A stretch of DNA of 64,000 nt from a virus, in IMG/VR virus record IMGVR_UViG_3300030106_006091, positions 3,319-67,318 of that record. One strand, given 5' to 3'. A program made the translations under genes and the position numbers. The notes under the pieces were generated by a model. That model saw only the letters and a list, made by a program, of their open reading frames with translations. It made no database searches and was not told the DNA's origin. This document shows positions 11,952 to 19,546 of this stretch, one piece after another (positions within the stretch are counted from its first letter, which is position 1; every line of letters starts with the position of its first letter).

Positions 11952-14346
11952 TCTAATAGCACTACTACTAGTATCGCTAACTGCTCTATCCCAGAGCTGG
12001 ATAAACCTTGAACTGCAAGCAGATCAGTATGGGGGTGAAACAACTTGGGAGATAGTACAGGGCGATAGTGTATTTGCATCAGGGGGACCTTACGGGTCTT
12101 TCGAGTACGTACAACAACTCATACCCCTACCACCAGGTGAGTACAACCTAGTTGTCAATGATGCATTTGGGGATGGCATCTGTTGTGACTTCGGGGAGGG
12201 CTGGTTTGGTATAGAGAACACATGTAGCGTATCACAATCAGTGTACGACTTTGCAACTGCGCAAGTAGTAGTGTATTTTGATTTGCTACCATGCCCCCCA
12301 CCTATAGCTGGATGCAGTGATGAGACAGCAAACAACTACAACCCAGATGCATACTTCGATGATACCTGCATCTACGATGTAACATTTAGACTAGACCTCA
12401 ACGGACCACACCCACCACAGATAGTTACCCCAGAAGTAAACTCTAACGTAAACGGGTACTGCGGGTCGTGTTGGGCCATGAGTGATGACGATCAAGATGG
12501 GGTGTGGGAGATAACAGCCCCCATGCCAGAAGGGGAACATCTTTGGAAGTTCTCTGCAGACAATTGGGAGATACAGGAATTGCCAGTAGGCGTTTCTGAG
12601 TCTCCCTGTTTTTTGTTCGATGAGTTCGGGTATGTCAACAGAACCATAAACGTACAGGGTAACATGACACTCCCACCATTGTGTTGGGAAAGCTGTTTAC
12701 CATGCGGGGCCGTACCAGGCTGCACAAATCCAAACGCCAGCAACTGGAGTCCATGGGCAAACTTTGACAACGGGTCATGCACAGGCCTTGGTGCTGACTG
12801 TCAACCGTGGGAGACAGAGATTACCACTACACTTATCGCAGACAACTACCCCGAAGAAACAAACCTGAACGTATACAATATTACATCTGACGAAGAACTG
12901 CTAGATATATCTGTTGGGGACATACCACAGCTGGTCATTGGTGTGCCACTTGTGTTCTCTACATGTGCTACAGTTGGGGATGTTGTTGAGGTAGAGATAG
13001 CTGACAGCTACGGTGACGGACTTGGGGCTTCTCAGTGGGGCGGACAGGACGGAGATCTGTTTGTTGTGGCATGCGGAGATACTCTATGGGACCTGCCTGA
13101 AGCTGACTTTGGGTACAGCACTTTCTCAGAGTTTACCACACCTACATGTGTCACTGTCGAAGACGTAGTAGGATGTGGAGACCCAGACTACCTAGAGTAC
13201 AACCCAGATGCGACCATACAACTAGATGTGCTGTGTGAAACTCTTGCAGTATACGGTTGCACAGATACACTGTACTTCAACTACGACTCTCTTGCCAATG
13301 CAGAAGACGCAATAGATTCCTGCTTCTATACGCTCACTATTACAGACGGTATCGGAGATGGGTGGTTTGGGAGCTGGCTTGGTGTCTACCAGAACGGGTG
13401 GGCATCACCACAATACAAGATGGGGCCAAACGATGGGACAGAAGAAGTGTTCGATATATACCTGTCAGCTGAGGAGGAGATAGAGATGTTCTTCTTCACA
13501 ACCCCGCAGTCACAGAACCAAGTCAACCAGTGCGGGTTCACGCTTGTTGGCCCGACTGGGGACACACTGATAGATATCTCACAGTGGAGCATTACCCCGT
13601 TCCCCAACACATACAGTGTAACTCCATACTGCGGCAATACATGTATACCATTTGCATACGGATGCACTGATGAGACTGCACAGAACTATGATGCATACGC
13701 AAACACAGAGAATGGTAGCTGCTACTACAACGCTGGGTGCACACAAGCAGGCTATCTAGAATATTACACCCAAGGGTACGAAGCTGATTACGACGACGGA
13801 TCATGTGAGACATTGGCTGTCTTTGGGTGCACAGATGAAGAAGCACTCAACTACGAGCCAGAGGCGAACGTTGACAACAACAGTTGTATAGCCGTAGTCG
13901 AGGGCTGCATGGACCCAGACGCATATAACTACAACGAAGACGCCAATACTTCTACGCAGTGTTTGTATGATGCAGGATGCATTACAGGACCAGGACAACC
14001 CTACTGGGCAAACGACAACTGCTACACGTGGGTTATAGAAGTTGACCCATACTGCTGTGAGGTGGGGTGGGATGCACCATGTATGGAGCTATATCAATAC
14101 TGCGGCAATCAAACATCTAGCGTAGACGTAGCCGTTCAGTCTTTGCTGCACTTCTTCCCTAATCCTACAGACGGGGAGATACGTGTGCAAGCACCCATAG
14201 GCACAGTCATTACAATTGTGGATGCTTCAGGCAGAAAGATAATAGAGACAGAAGACACTAGAATACATCTCCCATCTGCGGGTGTGTATGTAATCATGGC
14301 CAACTACAAAGGCCGAATCAAAAAAGAAACAGTAGTAAGGCAATGA
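11878..14346 (+). CDS. T9SS-exported repeat protein with C-terminal sorting domain
   Basis: A protein of about 822 residues. The start is uncertain (11857 or 11878, both inside the preceding short gene). A signal peptide (VSLIALLLVSLTALSQS) is followed by a beta-sandwich-type domain with a GDGICCDFGEGW loop, then eight or so copies of a Cys-bounded repeat of the form GCTD-x2-A-x-NY ... DNGSC, interrupted by domains with YGDGLGASQWGG and IGDGWFGSW loops that look calcium-binding. The last 75 residues (FFPNPTDGEIRV, VDASGRKII, LPSAGVYVI, KETVVRQ) are a type A T9SS sorting domain. In hosts this domain directs crossing of the outer membrane and anchoring to or release from the cell surface. So the phage places this protein outside the infected cell. 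The role is unknown; masking of receptors and adhesion are candidates. Confidence 0.82.
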   Translation: MVKLNRLSTSLLSFTRRHIAAKAVSLIALLLVSLTALSQSWINLELQADQYGGETTWEIVQGDSVFASGGPYGSFEYVQQLIPLPPGEYNLVVNDAFGDGICCDFGEGWFGIENTCSVSQSVYDFATAQVVVYFDLLPCPPPIAGCSDETANNYNPDAYFDDTCIYDVTFRLDLNGPHPPQIVTPEVNSNVNGYCGSCWAMSDDDQDGVWEITAPMPEGEHLWKFSADNWEIQELPVGVSESPCFLFDEFGYVNRTINVQGNMTLPPLCWESCLPCGAVPGCTNPNASNWSPWANFDNGSCTGLGADCQPWETEITTTLIADNYPEETNLNVYNITSDEELLDISVGDIPQLVIGVPLVFSTCATVGDVVEVEIADSYGDGLGASQWGGQDGDLFVVACGDTLWDLPEADFGYSTFSEFTTPTCVTVEDVVGCGDPDYLEYNPDATIQLDVLCETLAVYGCTDTLYFNYDSLANAEDAIDSCFYTLTITDGIGDGWFGSWLGVYQNGWASPQYKMGPNDGTEEVFDIYLSAEEEIEMFFFTTPQSQNQVNQCGFTLVGPTGDTLIDISQWSITPFPNTYSVTPYCGNTCIPFAYGCTDETAQNYDAYANTENGSCYYNAGCTQAGYLEYYTQGYEADYDDGSCETLAVFGCTDEEALNYEPEANVDNNSCIAVVEGCMDPDAYNYNEDANTSTQCLYDAGCITGPGQPYWANDNCYTWVIEVDPYCCEVGWDAPCMELYQYCGNQTSSVDVAVQSLLHFFPNPTDGEIRVQAPIGTVITIVDASGRKIIETEDTRIHLPSAGVYVIMANYKGRIKKETVVRQ
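12307..13962 (+). repeat. GCTD...DGSC Cys-bounded protein repeats
   Basis: Within the T9SS protein, copies of a repeat of about 22 residues start near 12307, 12717, 13170, 13252, 13657, 13732, 13824 and 13899. Each opens with GC(T/S/G)D or a close variant, has NY(N/D/E) in the middle and closes with a Cys. Three to four copies of the same repeat occur in the 2316-residue virion protein. Confidence 0.75.
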
Positions 14347-15386
14347 GATATTTAATCACACTTGTGCTTGTAGCACTTACCTTTAACACAAATGCCCAAG
14401 ATTTCTATAACAAAGTTCTTAGAAGAGCGACGTTCTATGCGGCGGCTAATGGAGGCAACTCGGTATCTGATCTTAACACATACTCTCTCTCTTCCGGATC
14501 ACTTACGACCGGGACTGTTGAAACGCCCTTTGACTATTCTATTACGCTTGGGGTCCGCAAAATTGCGCGTTTTGGCTATGAGAACAGAGCTAATGTGTTT
14601 TACAATGGCACTGAAAACACGTACGGGGACGCAGCAACCGTTGGAAAGCGAAACGGATTCGAGTTTCTCGCAGAGGCAGATTGGAGAAGACAGCAAGGAA
14701 GAAACTTCCTAGACCAAGACTACTTCGTACGTTACGTAGCAGACCACTGGATAGTCAAAGCAGAGTACCTGGCAGACGGGTTTGCTGACATACGATACTT
14801 CGAAGGGTCACAAAGACTGCGTACTCAGATTGGGAAGAAGCTGTCACTCAACGTTGGGATAGTCCAACGCATATCTGAGCCGTACGGGTACGACCCCCTG
14901 ACAGAGCTCATGCTAGACGACAACCAAATACACTATACGTCGTTAGCATTAGAAGAAGGATATACAATAGATGTTAATACAGGTGAGTTTTTTGACCCAA
15001 ACGGGGAGCTTGTAGCGAACGACCCGGCTGTCTGGGAACAGGTGGTGATACCACAGGTGCTCACCGACTACGTAGCCAGAAAACGCTCTGAACTCCCCAG
15101 CCAGTGGGTGCACTCAGCAGTTATAGGCTACGACTTCTACCACTACGACAAAGACTTTTGGCTACACTCATGGGGTAACTTGATGCCCTTTCACCTAGAC
15201 ACAGATGATAACTATTCTTACCACCGCTTTGTTAATAGCTCACAGTGGGTAGATTATTCTGTAGGACTTATATTTGGAGTAAAGTTCAACAAAAGCTTTG
15301 GGGTATTCCTAGAGGGCAAGTACAATAGGTACTGGGATAGAGAGTGGCATGACTTCTCCGTTGGGTTGAACTACATACTTATTTAA
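14343..15386 (+). CDS. Outer-membrane beta-barrel protein
   Basis: A 347-residue protein with a signal peptide (MRYLITLVLVALTFNTNAQ). Alternating aromatic and polar strands follow (ITLGVRKIARFGYENRANVF, DQDYFVRYVADHWIVKAEYL, YSVGLIFGVKFNKSFGVFLEG). It ends in a strand with an aromatic/hydrophobic terminus (FSVGLNYILI), as expected of a Bam-inserted barrel. Its ATG overlaps the stop of the T9SS protein gene (ATGA), so the two are translationally linked. It does not carry the PorP/SprF motifs that would make it a T9SS partner. Possible roles are receptor masking, superinfection exclusion or holding the secreted partner. Confidence 0.75.
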   Translation: MRYLITLVLVALTFNTNAQDFYNKVLRRATFYAAANGGNSVSDLNTYSLSSGSLTTGTVETPFDYSITLGVRKIARFGYENRANVFYNGTENTYGDAATVGKRNGFEFLAEADWRRQQGRNFLDQDYFVRYVADHWIVKAEYLADGFADIRYFEGSQRLRTQIGKKLSLNVGIVQRISEPYGYDPLTELMLDDNQIHYTSLALEEGYTIDVNTGEFFDPNGELVANDPAVWEQVVIPQVLTDYVARKRSELPSQWVHSAVIGYDFYHYDKDFWLHSWGNLMPFHLDTDDNYSYHRFVNSSQWVDYSVGLIFGVKFNKSFGVFLEGKYNRYWDREWHDFSVGLNYILI

Positions 15387-15387
15387 A

Positions 15388-15672
15388 ATGGCACAGCAAA
15401 TAGGAGAGGACACTAAGGTAACTCTAGACCTGAAGACTATAGGAATGGCTGTTGCAGGTATTGGGACAATCGTAGCAATGTGGTTTGCATTGCAGGCGGA
15501 CATAGCAGAAGCAAAGGAACTCCCAGAGCCAGCAGCCCCCGAGATTACACGCATGGAGTTTGACATGAAAGACCAACTGGTCAGACAAACTATCATGAGT
15601 ACACAAGAAGATGTGACTGAGATCAAACAAGACATCAAGCGCATCGAAGAAAAAATAGACCAACTAAAATGA
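15388..15672 (+). CDS. Membrane-anchored coiled-coil protein (spanin-like?)
   Basis: A 94-residue protein. One transmembrane helix (IGMAVAGIGTIVAMWFALQA, residues 18-37) is followed by a Pro/Ala linker and a coiled coil (VTEIKQDIKRIEEKIDQLK). The topology fits an inner-membrane spanin or a tether in the periplasm. It is encoded one base after the barrel gene. Confidence 0.7.
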   Translation: MAQQIGEDTKVTLDLKTIGMAVAGIGTIVAMWFALQADIAEAKELPEPAAPEITRMEFDMKDQLVRQTIMSTQEDVTEIKQDIKRIEEKIDQLK

Positions 15673-15675
15673 GAC

Positions 15676-16023
15676 ATGAGAACTGCACTAATTGCTGCAC
15701 TATTCTCTGTGCTATTCTTGGCACCTGTCCCTTCAAAGCCTGATCTAGGCGGGATATGTGTTGTAGAATTTAACGCAGATTTTAACAAGCAGAATAGCGT
15801 ACCCTGGATAGAGAAACTATCAGAGTGTAACGCTGTACGGGTAAACATCTCGGCTGAGCCAGAGATGCAAATGGAACACAAGATTGTTGTTGTACCAACG
15901 ATCATTGTATTCAATGAGGGCGAAGAAGTTGAACGCTTCCAAGCCAATATCATGATGACTATGGAGACCACCAAGAACGAAGTTCAAGAGGTGGTTGATG
16001 AAATTATTTTGAGCGACTTCTAA
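15676..16023 (+). CDS. Periplasmic thioredoxin-fold protein without CxxC
   Basis: A 115-residue protein with a signal sequence (MRTALIAALFSVLFLAPVPS). The mature part follows the thioredoxin plan: VVEFNADFN strand, an active-site position, and a cis-proline strand (KIVVVPTIIVFNEGEEVERF). Where WCGPC is expected the sequence is NKQNSVPW, so both active-site cysteines are missing and it cannot be a disulfide oxidoreductase. It may serve as a binding scaffold, as thioredoxin does for T7 polymerase, but in the periplasm. It is the last gene of the envelope operon. Confidence 0.75.
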   Translation: MRTALIAALFSVLFLAPVPSKPDLGGICVVEFNADFNKQNSVPWIEKLSECNAVRVNISAEPEMQMEHKIVVVPTIIVFNEGEEVERFQANIMMTMETTKNEVQEVVDEIILSDF

Positions 16024-16038
16024 GTTGTTGTATATTCG
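16008..16038 (+). promoter_or_regulatory. Bacteroidota-type promoter
   Basis: TTTG (16008-16011), a 19-bp spacer, then TATATTCG (16031-16038), one base off TAnnTTTG. It overlaps the end of the thioredoxin-like gene. Transcription would begin near 16043, upstream of a long untranslated stretch. Confidence 0.65.
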
Positions 16039-16280
16039 CACCGAAACCGCTTCCTAGCGACCGGCCCTGGGTAATCAAAAAGGGCCTAGACATCGGGTTA
16101 CAGTAGCTGTCACCATAGGCAGTGAACGTTGTCCCCGGTAGTTTCGCAAAGTGCGTTGGTATAAAACTCGGGTGGGAACCAGGCTATAGGCTGATAGAAA
16201 TGCCCCCACGTAGGCTTAAGACGGCGAGTGGAAGTCCAACTGCTAAACACAAAAACCAAGGGGGTAAATTGTATCCAGTC
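16039..16280 (+). other. About 240-nt untranslated leader or small RNA
   Basis: A frame upstream of the amidase extends back to 16122, but the amidase domain needs only residues from 16281, and this extension has no protein-like character. The DNA holds a GGCCCT/AGGGCC hairpin (about 16062-16086) and a GTGGG/CCCAC hairpin (about 16171-16208) with an inner GGCTATAGGC. With a promoter just upstream it is probably a structured 5' leader or a separate small RNA. I do not recognise a known riboswitch. Confidence 0.45.
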
Positions 16281-16700
16281 ATGAGAGAAATCAACCGCAT
16301 CATCATCCACTGCTCCGCAACGAGAGAGGGACAAGACATAGACGCAGCTACAATCAAGAAGTGGCATACCGAAGACCGAGGATGGTCGGATATCGGGTAT
16401 CACTATTGTATCAAGCTTGACGGTACTTTAGAGGCTGGAAGACCGCTCGACCGTGCAGGGGCACACGTCAAAGGACACAACTCCGATTCAATAGGTATCT
16501 GCTACATAGGGGGCGTAGAGGAAGACGGTAAGACACCGAAGGATACAATGACCCCAGCCCAGGAGCACGCAATGCGTGAGCTGATCTTCTCGCTGCGTAT
16601 GGTATGGGACAAAGAGTTGACCCTACACGGGCACAACGAATATGCCAGCAAAGCATGCCCTAGCTTCAAAGTCAGCGAAAAATTCGCAGATATCTTGTAA
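16281..16700 (+). CDS. N-acetylmuramoyl-L-alanine amidase (endolysin, T7 lysozyme type)
   Basis: A 139-residue zinc amidase that cuts the bond between muramic acid and the peptide in peptidoglycan. Visible parts: IIIHCSAT with zinc ligand H10, the GWSDIGYHY motif with Tyr near 40, GAHVKGHNSDSIGICYIGG, and GHNEYASKACPSF giving zinc ligands H118 and C126 plus the lysine two before the Cys. The length matches T7 lysozyme (about 150). I chose the ATG at 16281 (MREINR) because the domain starts there. A holin candidate lies far away at 41.6 kb. Confidence 0.9.
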   Translation: MREINRIIIHCSATREGQDIDAATIKKWHTEDRGWSDIGYHYCIKLDGTLEAGRPLDRAGAHVKGHNSDSIGICYIGGVEEDGKTPKDTMTPAQEHAMRELIFSLRMVWDKELTLHGHNEYASKACPSFKVSEKFADIL

Positions 16701-16704
16701 AGCA

Positions 16705-16737
16705 TTTGGTTATATAAGACCCACTGTTATATATTTG
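16705..16737 (+). promoter_or_regulatory. Consensus Bacteroidota promoter before the GroES-like gene
   Basis: TTTG (16705-16708), a 21-bp spacer and TATATTTG (16730-16737), matching the TTTG-N19-23-TAnnTTTG pattern in full. The next ATG is 16 bases downstream, so this transcript has a short leader. Confidence 0.82.
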
Positions 16738-16753
16738 TCATAAACCAAGCATT

Positions 16754-17032
16754 ATGGCAAGTATTAATTTCAAACCAACGCGGGACTGGGTAGTGCTCCC
16801 GATGCAACGTAAGGACAAGACCGATAGCGGTATCGAACTTGTTGGGGGTGCAGAAAACTCACTACGTACTAACATTCTTAAGGTAATCGCTGCCGGACCA
16901 CAATGTCAGATGGTCAAGGAGGGCGACACAGTTATGATTCACCCTAACTCAGAAGGTCTTGTGATCAATCTGGATGAGGGTGAGTTTGTCATGGTTAACG
17001 AATTCACTATCTGCGGTGTCATACCGGACTGA
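16754..17032 (+). CDS. GroES-like co-chaperonin
   Basis: A 92-residue protein with the GroES plan. FKPTRDWVVLPMQRKDKTDSGIEL at the start corresponds to the first strands and mobile loop, and NILKVIAAGPQCQMVKEGDTVMI to the central barrel strands, followed by FVMVNEFTICGVIPD. T4 gp31 shows that a phage co-chaperonin can replace GroES so that host GroEL folds the capsid protein; no GroEL is encoded here, so it must use the host's. The gene has its own strong promoter and overlaps the next gene's start. Confidence 0.78.
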   Translation: MASINFKPTRDWVVLPMQRKDKTDSGIELVGGAENSLRTNILKVIAAGPQCQMVKEGDTVMIHPNSEGLVINLDEGEFVMVNEFTICGVIPD

Positions 17033-17265
17033 TGGAAGGAAGCGTAACCATACCTATCAAAGCGTTTGATGAGTTGAGGTTGGCCAAAGAAACAGCTGAC
17101 GAGAAGGAGCAGAACCTACACAGAGCAGCTAGAGAGCTAGAAGTATTCCTGTCGTTCTTGGTGACAAGAGACAACATACAGGAGTTTCTAGATGAGTTCA
17201 ACAGGCAATCCTCCACTAGCCGCATCAACATAGACGACGGGAGAGCTAAAATAGTATTCAGATGA
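17032..17265 (+). CDS. Small helical hypothetical protein
   Basis: A 77-residue protein with a helical core (FDELRLAKETADEKEQNL) and a basic beta-type end. It overlaps the GroES-like stop by one base and the next gene by four. No family recognised. Confidence 0.65.
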   Translation: MEGSVTIPIKAFDELRLAKETADEKEQNLHRAARELEVFLSFLVTRDNIQEFLDEFNRQSSTSRINIDDGRAKIVFR

Positions 17266-17585
17266 GCAGTAACATTAAGATAGAAGTGAAGACTACCTAC
17301 CAGTTTCTGCAGGTGTTTAACGGAATACTTGAGCTGACTGAGAAAGAGCTGCAGGTACTATCCAGTTTTATAGACCTGGGAGATACAGTAAACCTGTGCT
17401 CTGCAGACAACAAGAAGAAGGTAGCAGAAAACCTAGATGTAAAGGACCCAAACACCCTGAACAACTACGTAAAAAGACTGAAGGACAAGGGGGCAATCAG
17501 AAAAACAAAGAACGGGTACAAGCTATCCGGTCTGCTAAGTCTTAAGAACAATGTAACAATAACTGTAAAAGATGCCCGTGTTTGA
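17262..17585 (+). CDS. Winged-helix DNA-binding protein
   Basis: A 107-residue protein. LTEKELQVLSSFIDLG is followed by VAENLDVKDPNTLNNYVKRL and a wing-like KDKGAIRKTKNGYKL, the order of a MarR/replication-initiator type winged helix. It may regulate late transcription or act in packaging. It belongs to the run of small genes ahead of TerL. Confidence 0.7.
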   Translation: MSSNIKIEVKTTYQFLQVFNGILELTEKELQVLSSFIDLGDTVNLCSADNKKKVAENLDVKDPNTLNNYVKRLKDKGAIRKTKNGYKLSGLLSLKNNVTITVKDARV

Positions 17586-17709
17586 TGTGTTTGTCTACGA
17601 TCCCTGGTACATATCAGTAATATATAACCCAAGCGGGGCACAAGCAGTAGTAATCATACAACACTTAGAAAATGGGGAAGAAGAAACCATCGATGCTGGA
17701 TATGCTTAA
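17572..17709 (+). CDS. Possible 45-residue protein
   Basis: A short frame, MPVFDVFVYDPWYISVIYNP to GYA, fills the gap between the winged-helix and zinc-ribbon genes and overlaps both. The alternation of hydrophobic residues (YISVIYN, QAVVIIQH) looks like beta strands. Overlap of 14 and 38 bases is in line with the neighbours. Evidence is limited to position and composition. Confidence 0.45.
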   Translation: MPVFDVFVYDPWYISVIYNPSGAQAVVIIQHLENGEEETIDAGYA

Positions 17710-18037
17710 GAACTTTGCTAAAGAGGTAAAAGACTATGCAAAGGAAGGCGCACCCAACGTTACAGAAGAGGTATACGAAAAGAGACTAGGAGAATGTGAA
17801 GCATGCGAACATCTCAGAAAAGATGTCATGAGATGTGGCAAGTGCGGATGCCTAGTGGAGCACAAAGCCAAATGGGCTACATCCAGTTGCCCAGACAAAC
17901 GGTGGCTCAAAGAGGTAGTAGGGGCAAGCGGGAGAGCAATTGCTCTTAAGAAGAACGAAAGACTGGAGAAAATAAAGGCTGCCAGAAGAAAGAGAAGAGA
18001 TGCAAGAAAAGGTAATTCTACAACGTCTAGCAACTAA
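17672..18037 (+). CDS. Zinc-ribbon protein with basic tail
   Basis: A 121-residue protein. Two cysteine pairs (CEAC and CGKC-GC, then a fourth Cys in SSCPDKRW) form a four-Cys metal site at residues 42-79. A Lys/Arg-rich C-terminus (RRKRRDARKG) follows. Proteins of this pattern are common in tailed phages beside packaging genes; their role is not established. It overlaps the IHF-like gene by 38 bases. Confidence 0.75.
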   Translation: MGKKKPSMLDMLKNFAKEVKDYAKEGAPNVTEEVYEKRLGECEACEHLRKDVMRCGKCGCLVEHKAKWATSSCPDKRWLKEVVGASGRAIALKKNERLEKIKAARRKRRDARKGNSTTSSN

Positions 18038-18212
18038 GTATGGGTTATCTATACAGAAAGTTGAGGAGGCAGTCTATTATCAGTTTAAATACACTGCACG
18101 CATAATAAAGGATGGCGGCTTTGAATCAGTCAGATTGCCGTATCTTGGTAAGTTTCATGTCCTACCTGGACGACTAAAACATTTGAACAATGTCAAATAT
18201 GACTCAAGATAA
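18000..18212 (+). CDS. IHF/HU-like DNA-bending protein
   Basis: A 70-residue protein. Two helices (ILQRLATKYGLSIQKVEEAV) precede the family hallmark FESVRLPYLGKFHVLPGRLK, where the Gly-Lys-Phe turn opens the DNA-gripping beta arm. It is shorter than bacterial HU (about 90) because the arm is reduced. Crass-like phages are known to carry IHF-like genes. DNA bending for packaging or gene control is inferred. Confidence 0.7.
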   Translation: MQEKVILQRLATKYGLSIQKVEEAVYYQFKYTARIIKDGGFESVRLPYLGKFHVLPGRLKHLNNVKYDSR

Positions 18213-18639
18213 ACTACTTTACTTTAGAGACAGTGCTCGACGGGAGGTATTCTACCCGCTTAGCAGGCTCAAGGGAATAAAGAACGACTTCTCCAGCACA
18301 GGGACAGTAGAGTTTTGGTTCTCGTCAATGAAACATGCTGGACAAACTAAGGTTGCGTATGAAGGAAGCAATATTGACGGTGACGACTTTGTAAGAATAA
18401 AGTTCAACGATAACTCCTTTGTATATGGGGCAATACTTTACTTCTGGCAAAGAGTTTACACTGCAAAGACCGTCATATTCAAAGTGGTGGACGCAGTTGA
18501 CGACGGCAATGGACACTTCACGTTTGCAGCATTTGGGCAAACCTACAATCAGTATTTGATTGGGCACGCAACAAATACAGCTGCAACTTCACCAGACCTC
18601 GCAGACTCCTGCGTAATTAACCTTCAGGTAGACGCGTGA
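18190..18639 (+). CDS. Hypothetical beta-rich protein
   Basis: A 149-residue protein (start possibly at 18199, MTQDK) with many short strands and aromatic residues (FVYGAILYFWQRVYTAKTVI). It ends in VINLQVDA with no visible catalytic motif. The next gene's GTG start overlaps its stop. It could be a small virion protein. No family recognised. Confidence 0.65.
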   Translation: MSNMTQDKLLYFRDSARREVFYPLSRLKGIKNDFSSTGTVEFWFSSMKHAGQTKVAYEGSNIDGDDFVRIKFNDNSFVYGAILYFWQRVYTAKTVIFKVVDAVDDGNGHFTFAAFGQTYNQYLIGHATNTAATSPDLADSCVINLQVDA

Positions 18640-19133
18640 GAGACTTGATAACTGTCAGTAACAACGTAGTTGTCCCAAGCGCGTACGCACTCACCATCAA
18701 TGAGTTCAAGGGTTTGAAAGGGCAAGAGCTGGGTGCGGTATACTTCTATGCGGACCACCGCTCCCCCTACGCTGTGTACGACAGTAAAGAACGTGTCGGT
18801 AAAATAGGCCAAGATCTCAAGGTTAAGTTCACACCCAAAGTGATGGGTGCAGTCGACAAGTATAAGGAACTCTCAGAAACATCAGCAATCAAACTGTTAA
18901 AATCTGCACGTAGTTCGGTAACTAAACTGGAGAGGTACTTTGACACAATAAACCTAAACATACTGGATGACCACGGCAAGCCCATATACCACGCCAAGGA
19001 CCTGATCGCCAACCTGGCAAACATGGGCAAGGTTGTCAACGGACTGGAGGAGTTGGAGGCAATCGTCAAGAAGCACGAACAGAAGGAGAACCCCAATAGA
19101 GGTGGTGTAGTAACCAATAAGTACTCGCAGTAA
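18636..19133 (+). CDS. Hypothetical protein upstream of the terminase
   Basis: A 165-residue protein begun by GTG overlapping the previous TGA. A strand-rich first third is followed by helices (ETSAIKLLKSARSSVTKLER) and a coiled-coil end (LEELEAIVKKHEQKE). It may assist packaging as a small terminase partner, but it has no clear HTH. The role is by position only. Confidence 0.65.
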   Translation: MRDLITVSNNVVVPSAYALTINEFKGLKGQELGAVYFYADHRSPYAVYDSKERVGKIGQDLKVKFTPKVMGAVDKYKELSETSAIKLLKSARSSVTKLERYFDTINLNILDDHGKPIYHAKDLIANLANMGKVVNGLEELEAIVKKHEQKENPNRGGVVTNKYSQ

Positions 19134-19546
19134 TGGACAGGCCTACTAAATACGTAATAGCAGGCTACAATCAAAACCACAAGAAAACTGTGAAGGAAGT
19201 TGTCAGGGAGCTGACCAATCTAAAGGTTGCCAACCAAAAGCTTAGACCTAAAGAGTTGGCGCATACACACTACGAGTTCTGCATACTGCACCCCAACTGC
19301 ATATTTAACAATCCTAAGATACCAGGTAAAGTAGCAGAGTGGGAGTTGGAGCAGATGAAGAACTACAACATAAAAGTCATATACCTCTTCTCGTACCACA
19401 CAAAACAAAAGGCTGTAAACCTAAACGCATACTACAAGTACTATAAGGACCACGTGGACTTGGTGATACTAGAAGAAATGTTCAAGGACGATGGCCTGCA
19501 CTTAGAAGCAGTTCTGTCCTCTTACTTCAAAGACCATGTTTCATAA
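19133..19546 (+). CDS. Hypothetical protein, possible small terminase or nuclease-like fold
   Basis: A 137-residue protein. The alternation KYVIAGYNQNHKKTVKEVVR ... KVIYLFSYHTKQKA ... VDLVILEEMF resembles an alpha/beta Rossmann-like fold. The gene overlaps TerL by 11 bases, the usual place of a small terminase, but no DNA-binding motif is evident. Unknown. Confidence 0.65.
   Translation: MDRPTKYVIAGYNQNHKKTVKEVVRELTNLKVANQKLRPKELAHTHYEFCILHPNCIFNNPKIPGKVAEWELEQMKNYNIKVIYLFSYHTKQKAVNLNAYYKYYKDHVDLVILEEMFKDDGLHLEAVLSSYFKDHVS

Noticed and set aside
16122-16280. N-terminal extension of the amidase
   Set aside because: The domain begins at MREINR; the extension has no signal peptide and no family counterpart, and the DNA forms hairpins.
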